The notes below the pieces were generated by a model. The model worked only from the letters and a program-made list of their open reading frames with translations. It searched no databases and was not told the origin of the DNA. 64,000 bases of DNA from Amblyomma americanum. Taxonomy: Eukaryota; Arthropoda; Arachnida; Ixodida; Ixodidae. Location: assembly GCF_052857255.1 (NCBI RefSeq), contig NC_135504.1, forward strand, positions 147,152,121-147,216,120, read 5' to 3'. Position 1 is the stretch's first letter. Each line of letters begins with the position of its first letter. The position numbers and the translations under genes were made by a program. Shown piece by piece: positions 38,803-52,095 of this stretch.

Positions 38803-40619
38803 GAATACGTGCTTTTCGCGTAGTTATAGAAGAAAAAGTTTTGACGCGTATTGGACTTGTAAAACCGATGTGTTCAGATTTAGCTCATCTCGGTCTCAAA
38901 CAGCTTGATTCGTTGTATTAAGCACGAATACATGCTTTTCGCGCAGTTATAAGAGAAAAAGTTTTGACGCGTATCAGAGGAAGACTTGTAAAACCGATGT
39001 GTTGTGATTTAGCTCGTTTCGGTCTAAAACAGCTTGTTTCGTTGTACTAAGCACGAATACATGCTTTTCGCGCAGTTATAAGAGAAAAAGTTTTGACGCG
39101 TATAACATGGACACTTGTAAAACCGATGTGTTCAGATCTAGCTCGTTTTAGTCTAAAACAGATTGTTTCGTTGTATTAAGCAAGAATACATGCTTTTCGC
39201 GCAGTTATAAGAGAAAAAGTTTTGACGCGTATCACATGGACACTTGTAAAACCGATGTGTTCAGATTTAGCTCGTTTTGGTCTAAAACAACTTGTTTCGT
39301 TGTATTAAGCACGAATACATGCTTTTAGCGCAGTTAGAAGAGAAAAAGTTTTGACGCGTATCACATGGACACTTGTAAAACCGATGTGTTCAGATCTAGC
39401 TCGTTTTGGTCTAAAACAGCTTGTTTCGTTGTATTAAGCACGAATACATGCTGTTCGCGCAGTTATAAGAGAAAAAGTTTTGACGCGTATCACAGGGACA
39501 CTTGTAAAACCGATGTGTTCAGATTTAGCTCGTTTCGGTCTAAAACAACTTGTTTCGTTGTATTAAGCACGAATACATGCTTTTTGCGCAGTTATAAGAG
39601 AAAAAGTTTTGACGCGTATCACAGGGACACTTGTAAAACCGATGTGTTCAGATTTAGCTCATCTCGGTCTAAAACAGCTTGTTTCTTTGTAATAAGCACG
39701 AATACATGCTTTTCGCGCAGTTATAAGAGAAAAAGTTTTGACGCGTGCCACAGGGACACTTGTAAAACCGGTGTTTAGATTTTCCTCGTTTCGGACTAAA
39801 ACAGCTTGCTTCGTTGTATTAAGCACGAATACATGCTTTTCGCGCAGTTATAAGAGAAAAAGTTTTGACGCGTATAACATGGACACTTGTAAAACCGATA
39901 TGTTCAGATCTAGCTCGTTTTGGTCAAAAACAGCTTGTTTCGTTGTATTAAGCACGAATACATGCTTTTCGCGCAGTTATAAGAGAAAAAGTTTTGACGC
40001 GTATCAGAGGAACACTTGTAAAACCGATGTGTTGTGATTTAGCTCATCTCGGTCTAAAACACCTTGTTTCGTTGTATTACGCACGAATACATCCTTTTCG
40101 CGCTGTTATAAGAGAAAAAGTTTTGACGCGTATCACATGGACACTTGTAAAACCGATGTGTTCAGATCTAGCTCGTTTTGGTCTAAAACAGCTTGTTTCG
40201 TTGTATTAATCAAGAATAGATGCTTTTCGCGCAGTTATAAGAGAAAAAGTTTTGACGCGTTTCATAGGGACACTTGTAAAACGGATGTGTTCAGATTTAG
40301 CTCGCTTCGGTCTAAACCAACTTGTTTCGTTGTATTAAGCACGAATACATGCTTTTCGCGCAGTTATAAGAGAAAAAGTTTTGACGCGTATCACATGGAC
40401 ACTTGTAAAACCGATGTGTTCAGATCTAGCTCGTTTTGGTCTAAAACAGCTTGTTTCGTTGTATTAAGCAAGAATACATGCTTTTCGCGCAGTTATAAGA
40501 GAAAAAGCTTTGACGCGTTTCACAGGGACACTTGTAAAACCGATGTGTTCAGATTTAGCTCGTTTCGGTCTAAAACAACGTGTTTCGTTGTATTAAGCAC
40601 GAATACATGCTTTTAGCCC

Positions 40620-40726
40620 AGTTATAAGAGAAAAAGTTTTGACGCTTATCACATGGACACTTGTAAAACCGATGTGTCTAAAACAGCTAGTTCGTTGTAT
40701 TAAGCACGAATACATGCTGTTCGCGC
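40620..40726 (+). repeat. 107-bp truncated monomer (copy 1)
   Basis: A 21-bp block is missing between 'gatgtgt' and 'ctaaaac', and one base is missing from 'cagctagttcg'. The AGATCT-class variable region is therefore absent. The neighbours on both sides are full-length. The same truncated monomer is found at the homologous place in the other long-HOR copies and once in the right flank. Confidence 0.92.
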
Positions 40727-43253
40727 AGTTATAAGAGAAAAAGTTTTAACGCGTGTCACAGGGACACTTGTAAAACCGATGTGTTCAGATATAGCTCGTT
40801 TTGGTATAAAACAGCTTGTTTCGTTGTTTTAAGCACGAATACATGCTTTTCGCGCAGTTATAAGAGAAAAAAGTTTTGACGCGTATCACATGTACACATT
40901 TAAAACCGATGTGTTCAGATTTAGCTCGTTTCGGTCTAAAACAACTTGTTTCGTTGTATTAGGCACGAATACGTGCTTTTCGCGCAGTTATAAGAGAAAA
41001 AGTTTTGACGCGTATCACGTGGATACTTGTAAAACCGATGTGTTTAGATATAGCTCGTTTCGGTCTAAAACAGCTTGTTTCGTTGTATTAAGCAAGAATA
41101 CATGCTTTTCGCGCAGTTATAAGAGAAAAAGTTTTGACACGTGTCACAGGGACACTTGTTAAACCGATGTGTTCAGATTTACGTCGTTTCGGACTAAAAC
41201 AGCTTGTTTCGTTGGATTAAGCACGAATACATGCTTTTCGCGCATTTATAAGAGAAAAAAGTTTTGACGCGTATCACATGGACACATTTAAAACCGATGT
41301 GTCCAGATTTAGCTCGTTTCGGTCTAAAACAGCTTGTTTCGTTGTATTAAGCACGAATACATGCTTTTCGCGCAGTTATAAGAGAAAAAGTTTTGACGCG
41401 TATCACATGGACACTTGTAAAACCGATGTGTTCAGATTTAGGTCGTTTCGGTCTAAAACAACTTGTTTCGTTGTATTAAGCACGAATACATGCTTTTCGC
41501 GCAGTTATAAGAGAAAAAGGTTTTGACGCGTGTCACAGGGACACTTGTAAAACCGATGTGTTTAGATATAGCTCGTTTTGGTATAAAACAGCTTGTTTCG
41601 TTCTTTTCAGCACGAATACATGCTGTTCGCGCAGTTAAAAGAGAAAAAGGTTTGACGCGTGTCACAGGGACACTTGTAAAACCGATGTGTTCAGATTTAG
41701 CTCGTTTCGGTCTAAAACAGCTTGTTTCGTTGTATTAAGCAAGAATACATGCTTTTCGCGCAGTTATAAGAGAAAAAGTTTTGACGCGTGTCACAGGGAC
41801 ACTTGTAAACCGGTGTTCAGATTTACCTCGTTTCGGACTAAAACAGCTTGTTTCGTTGGATTAAGCACGAATACATGCTTTTCGCGCAGTTATAAGAGAA
41901 AAAAGTTTTGACGCGATTCACATGGACACATTTAAAACCGATGTTTTCAGATTTCGCTCGTTTCGGTCTAAAACAGCTTGTTTCGTTGTATTAAGCAAGA
42001 ATACATACTTTTCGCACAGTTATAAGAGCAAAAGATTTGACGCGTTTCACAGGGACACTTGTAAAACCGATGTGTTCAGATTTAGCTCGTTTCGGTCTAA
42101 AACAACTTGTTTCGTTGTATTAAGCACGAATACATGCTTTTCGCGCAGTTATAAGAGAAAAAGTTTTGACGCGTGTCACAGGGACACTTGTAAAACCGAT
42201 ATGTTTAGATATAACTCGTTTTGGTATAAAACAGGTTGCTTCGTTGTTTTAAACAAGAATACGTGCTTTTCGCGTAGTTATAGAAGAAAAAGTTCTGACG
42301 CGTATTAGAGGGACTTGTAAAACCGATGTGTTCAGATTTTGCTTATCTGGGTCTAAAACAGCTTGTTTCGTTGTATTAAGCACGAATACATGCTTTTCGC
42401 GCAGTTATAAGAGAAAAAGTTTTGACGCGTATCAGAGGAAGACTTGTAAAACCGATGTGTTCAGATCTAGCTCGTTTCGGTCTAAAACAGCTTGTTTCGT
42501 TGTATTAAGCAAGAATACATGCTTTTAGCGCAGTTATAAGAGAAAAAGTTTTGACGCGTATCACATGGACACTTGTAAAACTGATGTGTTCAGATCTAGC
42601 TCATCTCGGTCTAAAACAGCTAGTTTCGTTGTATTAAGCAAGAATACATGCTTTTCGCGCAGTTATAAGAGAAAAAGTTCTGACGCGTATTAGAGGGACT
42701 TGTAAAACCGATGTGTTTAGATTTAGCTCATCTCGGTCTAAAACAGCTTGTTTCGTTGTATTAAGCACGAATACATGCTTTTCGCGCAGTTATAAGAGAA
42801 AAGTTTTGACGCCTATCACATGGACACTTGTAAAACCGATGTGTTCAGATCTAGCTCGTTTTGGTCTAAAACAGCTTGTTTCGTTGTATTAAGCAAGAAT
42901 ACATGCTTTTCGCGCAGTTATAAGAGAAAAAGTTTTGACGCGTTTCACAGGGACACTTGTAAAACCGATGTGTTCAGATTTAGCTCGTTTCGGTCTAAAC
43001 CAACTTGTTTCGTTGTATTAAGCACGAATACATGCTTTTCGCGGAGTTATAAGAGAAAAAGTTTTGACGCGTATCACGTGGATACTTGTAAAGCGGATGT
43101 GGTTAGATATAGCTCGTTTTGTTATAAAACCGCTTGTTTCGTTGTTTTAAGCAACAATACGTGCTTTTCGCGTAGTTATAGAAGAAAAAGTTTTGACGCG
43201 TATTGGACTTTAAAACCGATGTGTTCAGATTTAGCTCATCTCGGTCTAAAACA

Positions 43254-46200
43254 GCTTGTTTCGTTGTAATAAGCACGAATACATGCTTTTCGCGCAGTTA
43301 TAAGAGAAAAAGTTTTGACGCGTATCAGAGGAACACTTGTAAAACCGATGTGTTGTGATTTAGCTCATCTCGGTCTAAAACAGCTTGTTTCGTTGTATTA
43401 AGCACGAATACATGCTTTTCGCGCAGTTATAAGAGAAAAAGATTTGACGCGTATCACATGGACACTTGTAAAACCGATGTGTTCAGATCTAGCTCGTTTT
43501 GGTCTAAAACAGCTTGTTTCGTTGTATTAATCAAGAATACATGCTTTTCGCGCAGTTATAAGAGAAAAAGTTTTGACGCGTTTCACAGGGACACTTGTAA
43601 AACTGATGTGTTCAGATTTAGCTCGCTTCGGTCTAAAACAACTTGTTTCGTTGTATTAAGCACGAATACATGCTTTTAGCCCAGTTATAAGAGGAAAAGT
43701 TTTGACGCTTATCACATGGATACTTGTAAAACCGATGTGTTTAGATATAGCTCATTTTGGTATAAAACCGCTTGTTTCGTTGTACTAAGCAAGAATACAT
43801 GCTTTTCGCGCAGTTATAAGAGAAAAAGTTTTGACGCGTTTCACAGGGACACTTGTAAAACCGATGTGTTCAGATTTAGCTCGTTTCGGTCTAAAACAAC
43901 TTGTTTCGTTGTATTAAGCACGAATACATGCTTTTAGCCCAGTTATAAGAGAAAAAGTTTTGACGCGTATCAGAGGAACACTTGTAAAACCGATGTGTTG
44001 TGATTTAGCTCATCTCGGTCTAAAACAGCTTGTTTCGTTGTATTAAGCACGAATACATGCTTTTCGCGTAGTTATAGAAGAAAAAAGTTTTGACGCGTAT
44101 TGGACTTGTAAAACCGATGTGTTCAGATTTAGCTCATCTTGGTCTAAAACAGCTTGTTTCGTTGTATTAAGCACGAATACATGCTTTTCGCGCAGTTATA
44201 AGAGGAAAAGTTTTGACGCGTATCAGAGGAACACTTGTAAAACCGATATGTTGTGATTTAGCTCATCTCGGTCTAAAACAGCTTGTTTCGTTGTATTAAG
44301 CACGAATACATGCTTTTCGCGCAGTTATAAGAGAAAAAGTTTTGACGCGTTTCACAGGGACACTTGTAAAACCGATGTGTTCAGATTTAGCTCGTTTCGG
44401 TCTAAAACAACTTGTTTCGTTGTATTAAGCACGAATACATGCTTTTAGCCCAGTTATAAGAGAAAAAGTTTTGACGCGTATCAGAGGAACACTTGTAAAA
44501 CCGATGTGTTGTGATTTAGCTCATCTCGGTCTAAAACAGCTTGTTTCGTTGTATTAAGCACGAATACATGCTTTTCGCGCAGTTATAAGAGAAAAAGTTT
44601 TGACGCGTATCAGAGGAAGACTTGTAAAACCGATGTGTTGTGATTTAGCTCGTTTCTGTCTAAAACAGCTTGTTTCGTTGTATTAAGCACGAATACATGC
44701 TTTTCGCGCAGTTATAAGAGAAAAAGTTTTGACGCGTATCACATGGACACTTGTAAAACCGATGTGTTCAGATCTAGCTCGTTTTGGTCTAAAACAGCAT
44801 GTTTCGTTGTATTAAGCAAGAATACATGCTTTTCGCGCAGTTATAAGAGAAAAAGTTTTGACGCGTTTCACAGGGACACTTGTAAAACCGATGTGTTCAG
44901 ATTTAGCTCATCTCGGTCTAAAACAGCTAGTTTCGTTGTATTAAGCACGAATACATGCTTTTCGAGCAGTTATAAGAGAAAAAGTTTTGACGCGTATCAC
45001 GTAAATACTTGTAAAACCGATGTGTTTAGATATAGCTCGTTTTGGTATAAAACAGCTTGTTTCGTTGTTTTAAGCACGAATACATGCTTTTCGCGCAGTT
45101 ATAAGAGAAAAAAGTTTTGACGCGTATCACATGGACACATTTAAAACCGATGTGTTCAGATTTAGCTCGTTTCGGTCTAAAACAACTTGTTTCGTTGTAT
45201 TAAGCACGAATACATGCTTTTAGCCCAGTTATAAGAGAAAAAGTTTTGACGCGTATCAGAGGAACACTTGTAAAACCGATGTGTTGTGATTTAGCTCATC
45301 TCGGTCTAAAACAGCTTGTTTCGTTGTATTAAGCACGAATACATGCTTTTCGCGTAGTTATAGAAGAAAAAGTTTTGACGCGTATTGAACTTGTAAAACC
45401 GATGTGTTCAGATTTAGCTCACCTTGGTCTAAAACAGCTTGTTTCGTTGTATTAGGCACGAATACATGCTTTTCGCGCAGTTATAAGAGGAAAAGTTTTG
45501 ACGCGTATCAGAGGAACACTTGTAAAACCGATGTGTTGTGATTTAGCTCATCTCGGTCTAAAACAGCTTGTTTCGTTGTATTAAGCACGAATACATGCTT
45601 TTCGCGCAGTTATAAGAGAAAAAGTTTTGACGCGTTTCACAGGGACACTTGTAAAACCGATGTGTTCAGATTTAGCTCGTTTCGGTCTAAAACAACTTGT
45701 TTCGTTGTATTAAGCACGAATACATGCTTTTAGCCCAGTTATAAGAGAAAAAGTTTTGACGCGTATCAGAGGAACACTTGTAAAACCGATGTGTTGTGAT
45801 TTAGCTCATCTCGGTCTAAAACAGCTTGTTTCGTTGTATTAAGCACGAATACATGCTTTTCGCGCAGTTATAAGAGAAAAAGTTTTGACGCGTATCAGAG
45901 GAACACTTGTAAAACCGATGTGTTGTGATTTAGCTCATCTCGGTCTAAAACAGCTTGTTTCGTTGTATTAATCAAGAATACATGCTTTTCGCGCAGTTAT
46001 AAGAGAAAAAGTTTTGACGCGTTTCACAGGGACACTTGTAAAACCGATGTGTTCAGATTTAGCTCGCTTCGGTCTAAAACAACTTGTTTCGTTGTATTAA
46101 GCACGAATACATGCTTTTAGCCCAGTTATACGAGGAAAAGTTTTGACGCTTATCACATGGATACTTGTAAAACCGATGTGTTTAGATATATCTCATTTTG

Positions 46201-49200
46201 GTATAAAACCGCTTGTTTCGTTGTACTAAGCAAGAATACATGCTTTTCGCGCAGTTATAAGAGAAAAAGTTTTGACGCGTTTCACAGGGACACTTGTAAA
46301 ACCGATGTGTTCAGATTTAGCTCGTTTCGGTCTAAAACAACTTGTTTCGTTGTATTAAGCACGAATACATGCTTTTAGCCCAGTTATAAGAGAAAAAGTT
46401 TTGACGCGTATCAGAGGAACACTTGTAAAACCGATGTGTTGTGATTTAGCTCATCTCGGTCTAAAACAGCTTGTTTCGTTGTATTAAGCACGAATACATG
46501 CTTTTCGCGTAGTTATAGAAGAAAAAGTTTTGACGCGTATTGGACTTGTAAAACCGATGTGTTCAGATTTAGCTCATCTTGGTCTAAAACAGCTTGTTTC
46601 GTTGTATTAAGCACGAATACATGCTTTTCGCGCAGTTATAAGAGGAAAAGTTTTGACGCGTATCAGAGGAACACTTGTAAAACCGATGTGTTGTGATTTA
46701 GCTCATCTCGGTCTAAAACAGCTTGTTTCGTTGTATTAAGCAAGAATACATGCTTTTCGCGCAGTTATAAGAGAAAAAGTTTTGACGCGTTTCACAGGGA
46801 CACTTGTAAAACCGATGTGTTCAGATTTAGCTCGTTTCGGTCTAAAACAACTTGTTTCGTTGTATTAAGCACGAATACATGCTTTTAGCCCAGTTATAAG
46901 AGAAAAAGTTTTGACGCGTATCAGAGGAACACTTGTAAAACCGATGTGTTGTGATTTAGCTCATCTCGGTCTAAAACAGCTTGTTTCGTTGTATTAAGCA
47001 CGAATACATGCTTTTCGCGTTATAAAAGAAAAAGTTTTGACGCGTATCAGAGGAAGACTTGTAAAACCGATGTGTTGTGATTTAGCTCGTTTCTGTCTAA
47101 AACAGCTTGTTTCGTTGTATTAAGCACGAATACATGCTTTTCGCGCAGTTATAAGAGAAAAAGTTTTGACGCGTATCACATGGACACTTGTAAAACCGAT
47201 GTGTTCAGATCTAGCTCGTTTTGGTCTAAAACAGCATGTTTCGTTGTATTAAGCAAGAATACATGCTTTTCGCGCAGTTATAAGAGAAAAAGTTTTGACG
47301 CGTTTCACAGGGACACTTGTAAAACCGATGTGTTCAGATTTAGCTCATCTCGGTCTAAAACAGCTAGTTTCGTTGTATTAAGCACGAATACATGCTTTTC
47401 GAGCAGTTATAAGAGAAAAAGTTTTGACGCGTATCACGTGGATACTTGTAAAACCGATGTGTTTAGATATAGCTCGTTTTGGTATAAAACAGCTTGTTTC
47501 GTTGTTTTAAGCACGAATACATGCTTTTCGCGCAGTTATAAGAGAAAAAAGTTTTGACGCGTATCACATGGACACATTTAAAACCGATGTGTTCAGATTT
47601 AGCTCGTTTCGGTCTAAAACAACTTGTTTCGTTGTATTAAGCACGAATACGTGCTTTTCGCGTAGTTATAGAAGAAAAAGTTTTGACGCGTATTGGACTT
47701 GTAAAACCGATGTGTTCAGATTTAGCTCATCTCGGTCTCAAACAGCTTGATTCGTTGTATTAAGCACGAATACATGCTTTTCGCGCAGTTATAAGAGAAA
47801 AAGTTTTGACGCGTATCAGAGGAAGACTTGTAAAACCGATGTGTTGTGATTTAGCTCGTTTCGGTCTAAAACAGCTTGTTTCGTTGTACTAAGCACGAAT
47901 ACATGCTTTTCGCGCAGTTATAAGAGAAAAAGTTTTGATGCGTATAACATGGACACTTGTAAAACCGATGTGTTCAGATCTAGCTCGTTTTAGTCTAAAA
48001 CAGATTGTTTCGTTGTATTAAGCAAGAATACATGCTTTTCGCGCAGTTATAAGAGAAAAAGTTTTGACGCGTATCACATGGACACTTGTAAAACCGATGT
48101 GTTCAGATTTAGCTCGTTTCGGTCTAAAACAACTTGTTTCGTTGTATTAAGCACGAATACATGCTTTTAGCGCAGTTAGAAGGGAAAAAGTTTTGACGCG
48201 TATCACATGGACACTTGTAAAACCGATGTGTTCAGATCTAGCTCGTTTTGGTCTAAAACAGCTTGTTTCGTTGTATTAAGCACGAATACATGCTGTTCGC
48301 GCAGTTATAAGAGAAAAAGTTTTGACGCGTATCACAGGGACACTTGTAAAACCGATGTGTTCAGATTTAGCTCGTTTCGGTCTAAAACAACTTGTTTCGT
48401 TGTATTAAGCACGAATACATGCTTTTTGCGCAGTTATAAGAGAAAAAGTTTTGACGCGTATCACAGGGACACTTGTAAAACCGATGTGTTCAGATTTAGC
48501 TCATCTCGGTCTAAAACAGCTTGTTTCTTTGTAATAAGCACGAATACATGCTTTTCGCGCAGTTATAAGAGAAAAAGTTTTGACGCGTGCCACAGGGACA
48601 CTTGTAAAACCGGTGTTTAGATTTTCCTCGTTTCGGACTAAAACAGCTTGCTTCGTTGTATTAAGCACGAATACATGCTTTTCGCGCAGTTATAAGAGAA
48701 AAAGTTTTGACGCGTATAACATGGACACTTGTAAAACCGATATGTTCAGATCTAGCTCGTTTTGGTCAAAAACAGCTTGTTTCGTTGTATTAAGCACGAA
48801 TACATGCTTTTCGCGCAGTTATAAGAGAAAAAGTTTTGACGCGTATCAGAGGAACACTTGTAAAACCGATGTGTTGTGATTTAGCTCATCTCGGTCTAAA
48901 ACACCTTGTTTCGTTGTATTACGCACGAATACATCCTTTTCGCGCTGTTATAAGAGAAAAAGTTTTGACGCGTATCACATGGACACTTGTAAAACCGATG
49001 TGTTCAGATCTAGCTCGTTTTGGTCTAAAACAGCTTGTTTCGTTGTATTAATCAAGAATAGATGCTTTTCGCGCAGTTATAAGAGAAAAAGTTTTGACGC
49101 GTTTCATAGGGACACTTGTAAAACGGATGTGTTCAGATTTAGCTCGCTTCGGTCTAAACCAACTTGTTTCGTTGTATTAAGCACGAATACATGCTTTTCG

Positions 49201-52095
49201 CGCAGTTATAAGAGAAAAAGTTTTGACGCGTATCACATGGACACTTGTAAAACCGATGTGTTCAGATCTAGCTCGTTTTGGTCTAAAACAGCTTGTTTCG
49301 TTGTATTAAGCAAGAATACATGCTTTTCGCGCAGTTATAAGAGAAAAAGCTTTGACGCGTTTCACAGGGACACTTGTAAAACCGATGTGTTCAGATTTAG
49401 CTCGTTTCGGTCTAAAACAACGTGTTTCGTTGTATTAAGCACGAATACATGCTTTTAGCCCAGTTATAAGAGAAAAAGTTTTGACGCTTATCACATGGAC
49501 ACTTGTAAAACCGATGTGTCTAAAACAGCTAGTTCGTTGTATTAAGCACGAATACATGCTGTTCGCGCAGTTATAAGAGAAAAAGTTTTAACGCGTGTCA
49601 CAGGGACACTTGTAAAACCGATGTGTTCAGATATAGCTCGTTTTGGTATAAAACAGCTTGTTTCGTTGTTTTAAGCACGAATACATGCTTTTCGCGCAGT
49701 TATAAGAGAAAAAAGTTTTGACGCGTATCACATGTACACATTTAAAACCGATGTGTTCAGATTTAGCTCGTTTCGGTCTAAAACAACTTGTTTCGTTGTA
49801 TTAGGCACGAATACGTGCTTTTCGCGCAGTTATAAGAGAAAAAGTTTTGACGCGTATCACGTGGATACTTGTAAAACCGATGTGTTTAGATATAGCTCGT
49901 TTCGGTCTAAAACAGCTTGTTTCGTTGTATTAAGCAAGAATACATGCTTTTCGCGCAGTTATAAGAGAAAAAGTTTTGACACGTGTCACAGGGACACTTG
50001 TTAAACCGATGTGTTCAGATTTACGTCGTTTCGGACTAAAACAGCTTGTTTCGTTGGATTAAGCACGAATACATGCTTTTCGCGCATTTATAAGAGAAAA
50101 AAGTTTTGACGCGTATCACATGGACACATTTAAAACCGATGTGTCCAGATTTAGCTCGTTTCGGTCTAAAACAGCTTGTTTCGTTGTATTAAGCACGAAT
50201 ACATGCTTTTCGCGCAGTTATAAGAGAAAAAGTTTTGACGCGTATCACATGGACACTTGTAAAACCGATGTGTTCAGATTTAGGTCGTTTCGGTCTAAAA
50301 CAACTTGTTTCGTTGTATTAAGCACGAATACATGCTTTTCGCGCAGTTATAAGAGAAAAAGGTTTTGACGCGTGTCACAGGGACACTTGTAAAACCGATG
50401 TGTTTAGATATAGCTCGTTTTGGTATAAAACAGCTTGTTTCGTTCTTTTCAGCACGAATACATGCTGTTCGCGCAGTTAAAAGAGAAAAAGGTTTGACGC
50501 GTGTCACAGGGACACTTGTAAAACCGATGTGTTCAGATTTAGCTCGTTTCGGTCTAAAACAGCTTGTTTCGTTGTATTAAGCAAGAATACATGCTTTTCG
50601 CGCAGTTATAAGAGAAAAAGTTTTGACGCGTGTCACAGGGACACTTGTAAACCGGTGTTCAGATTTACCTCGTTTCGGACTAAAACAGCTTGTTTCGTTG
50701 GATTAAGCACGAATACATGCTTTTCGCGCAGTTATAAGAGAAAAAAGTTTTGACGCGATTCACATGGACACATTTAAAACCGATGTTTTCAGATTTAGCT
50801 CGTTTCGGTCTAAAACAGCTTGTTTCGTTGTATTAAGCAAGAATACATACTTTTCGCACAGTTATAAGAGCAAAAGATTTGACGCGTTTCACAGGGACAC
50901 TTGTAAAACCGATGTGTTCAGATTTAGCTCGTTTCGGTCTAAAACAATTTGTTTCGTTGTATTAAGCACGAATACATGCTTTTCGCGCAGTTATAAGAGA
51001 AAAAGTTTTGACGCGTGTCACAGGGACACTTGTAAAACCGATATGTTTAGATATAACTCGTTTTGGTATAAAACAGGTTGCTTCGTTGTTTTAAACAAGA
51101 ATACGTGCTTTTCGCGTAGTTATAGAAGAAAAAGTTCTGACGCGTATTAGAGGGACTTGTAAAACCGATGTGTTCAGATTTTGCTTATCTGGGTCTAAAA
51201 CAGCTTGTTTCGTTGTATTAAGCACGAATACATGCTTTTCGCGCAGTTATAAGAGAAAAAGTTTTGACGCGTATCAGAGGAAGACTTGTAAAACCGATGT
51301 GTTCAGATCTAGCTCGTTTCGGTCTAAAACAGCTTGTTTCGTTGTATTAAGCAAGAATACATGCTTTTAGCGCAGTTATAAGAGAAAAAGTTTTGACGCG
51401 TATCACATGGACACTTGTAAAACTGATGTGTTCAGATCTAGCTCATCTCGGTCTAAAACAGCTAGTTTCGTTGTATTAAGCAAGAATACATGCTTTTCGC
51501 GCAGTTATAAGAGAAAAAGTTCTGACGCGTATTAGAGGGACTTGTAAAACCGATGTGTTTAGATTTAGCTCATCTCGGTCTAAAACAGCTTGTTTCGTTG
51601 TATTAAGCACGAATACATGCTTTTCGCGCAGTTATAAGAGAAAAGTTTTGACGCCTATCACATGGACACTTGTAAAACCGATGTGTTCAGATCTAGCTCG
51701 TTTTGGTCTAAAACAGCTTGTTTCGTTGTATTAAGCAAGAATACATGCTTTTCGCGCAGTTATAAGAGAAAAAGTTTTGACGCGTTTCACAGGGACACTT
51801 GTAAAACCGATGTGTTCAGATTTAGCTCGTTTCGGTCTAAACCAACTTGTTTCGTTGTATTAAGCACGAATACATGCTTTTCGCGGAGTTATAAGAGAAA
51901 AAGTTTTGACGCGTATCACGTGGATACTTGTAAAGCGGATGTGGTTAGATATAGCTCGTTTTGTTATAAAACCGCTTGTTTCGTTGTTTTAAGCAACAAT
52001 ACGTGCTTTTCGCGTAGTTATAGAAGAAAAAGTTTTGACGCGTATTGGACTTTAAAACCGATGTGTTCAGATTTAGCTCATCTCGGTCTAAAACA
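43254..52095. repeat. 8.9-kb higher-order repeat, copy 2 (8842 bp)
   Basis: It is identical in class order to copies 1 and 3 except for loss of one 129-bp monomer at 45942-45971. Private substitutions seen by eye include A at 44248 ('ccgatatg'), T at 47939 ('ttgatgcg', a CpG change) and T at 50948. It shares G at 48183 ('agaaggg') with copy 3 (57154), where copy 1 has A (39341). Confidence 0.92.
49462..49568 (+). repeat. 107-bp truncated monomer (copy 2)
   Basis: Homologue of the 40620 monomer at offset 8842, with the same 'gatgtgtctaaaacagctag' join. Confidence 0.92.

Larger units (their letters stand above)
34283..43253. repeat. 8.9-kb higher-order repeat, copy 1 (8971 bp)
   Basis: The offset to copy 2 is 8971 up to about 36970 and 8842 after about 37120, because copy 2 lacks one monomer. 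Anchors 34487, 35772, 38338, 39365, 40890 and 42820 recur at 43458, 44743, 47180, 48207, 49732 and 51662. The copies differ by only scattered substitutions; private ones in copy 1 include C at 41955 and T at 39278. The unit holds about 69-70 monomers, among them a 107-bp truncated monomer at 40620. The left limit is set by where upstream sequence of copies 1 and 2 diverges (about 34271-34300). Confidence 0.92.

Noticed and set aside
41453..41665. Minus-strand ORFs of 62-70 codons (also near 50295, 52369, 59266 and 62737)
   Set aside because: They are the reverse complement of ordinary monomers with chance stop losses, and three of them are the same place in the three long-HOR copies.
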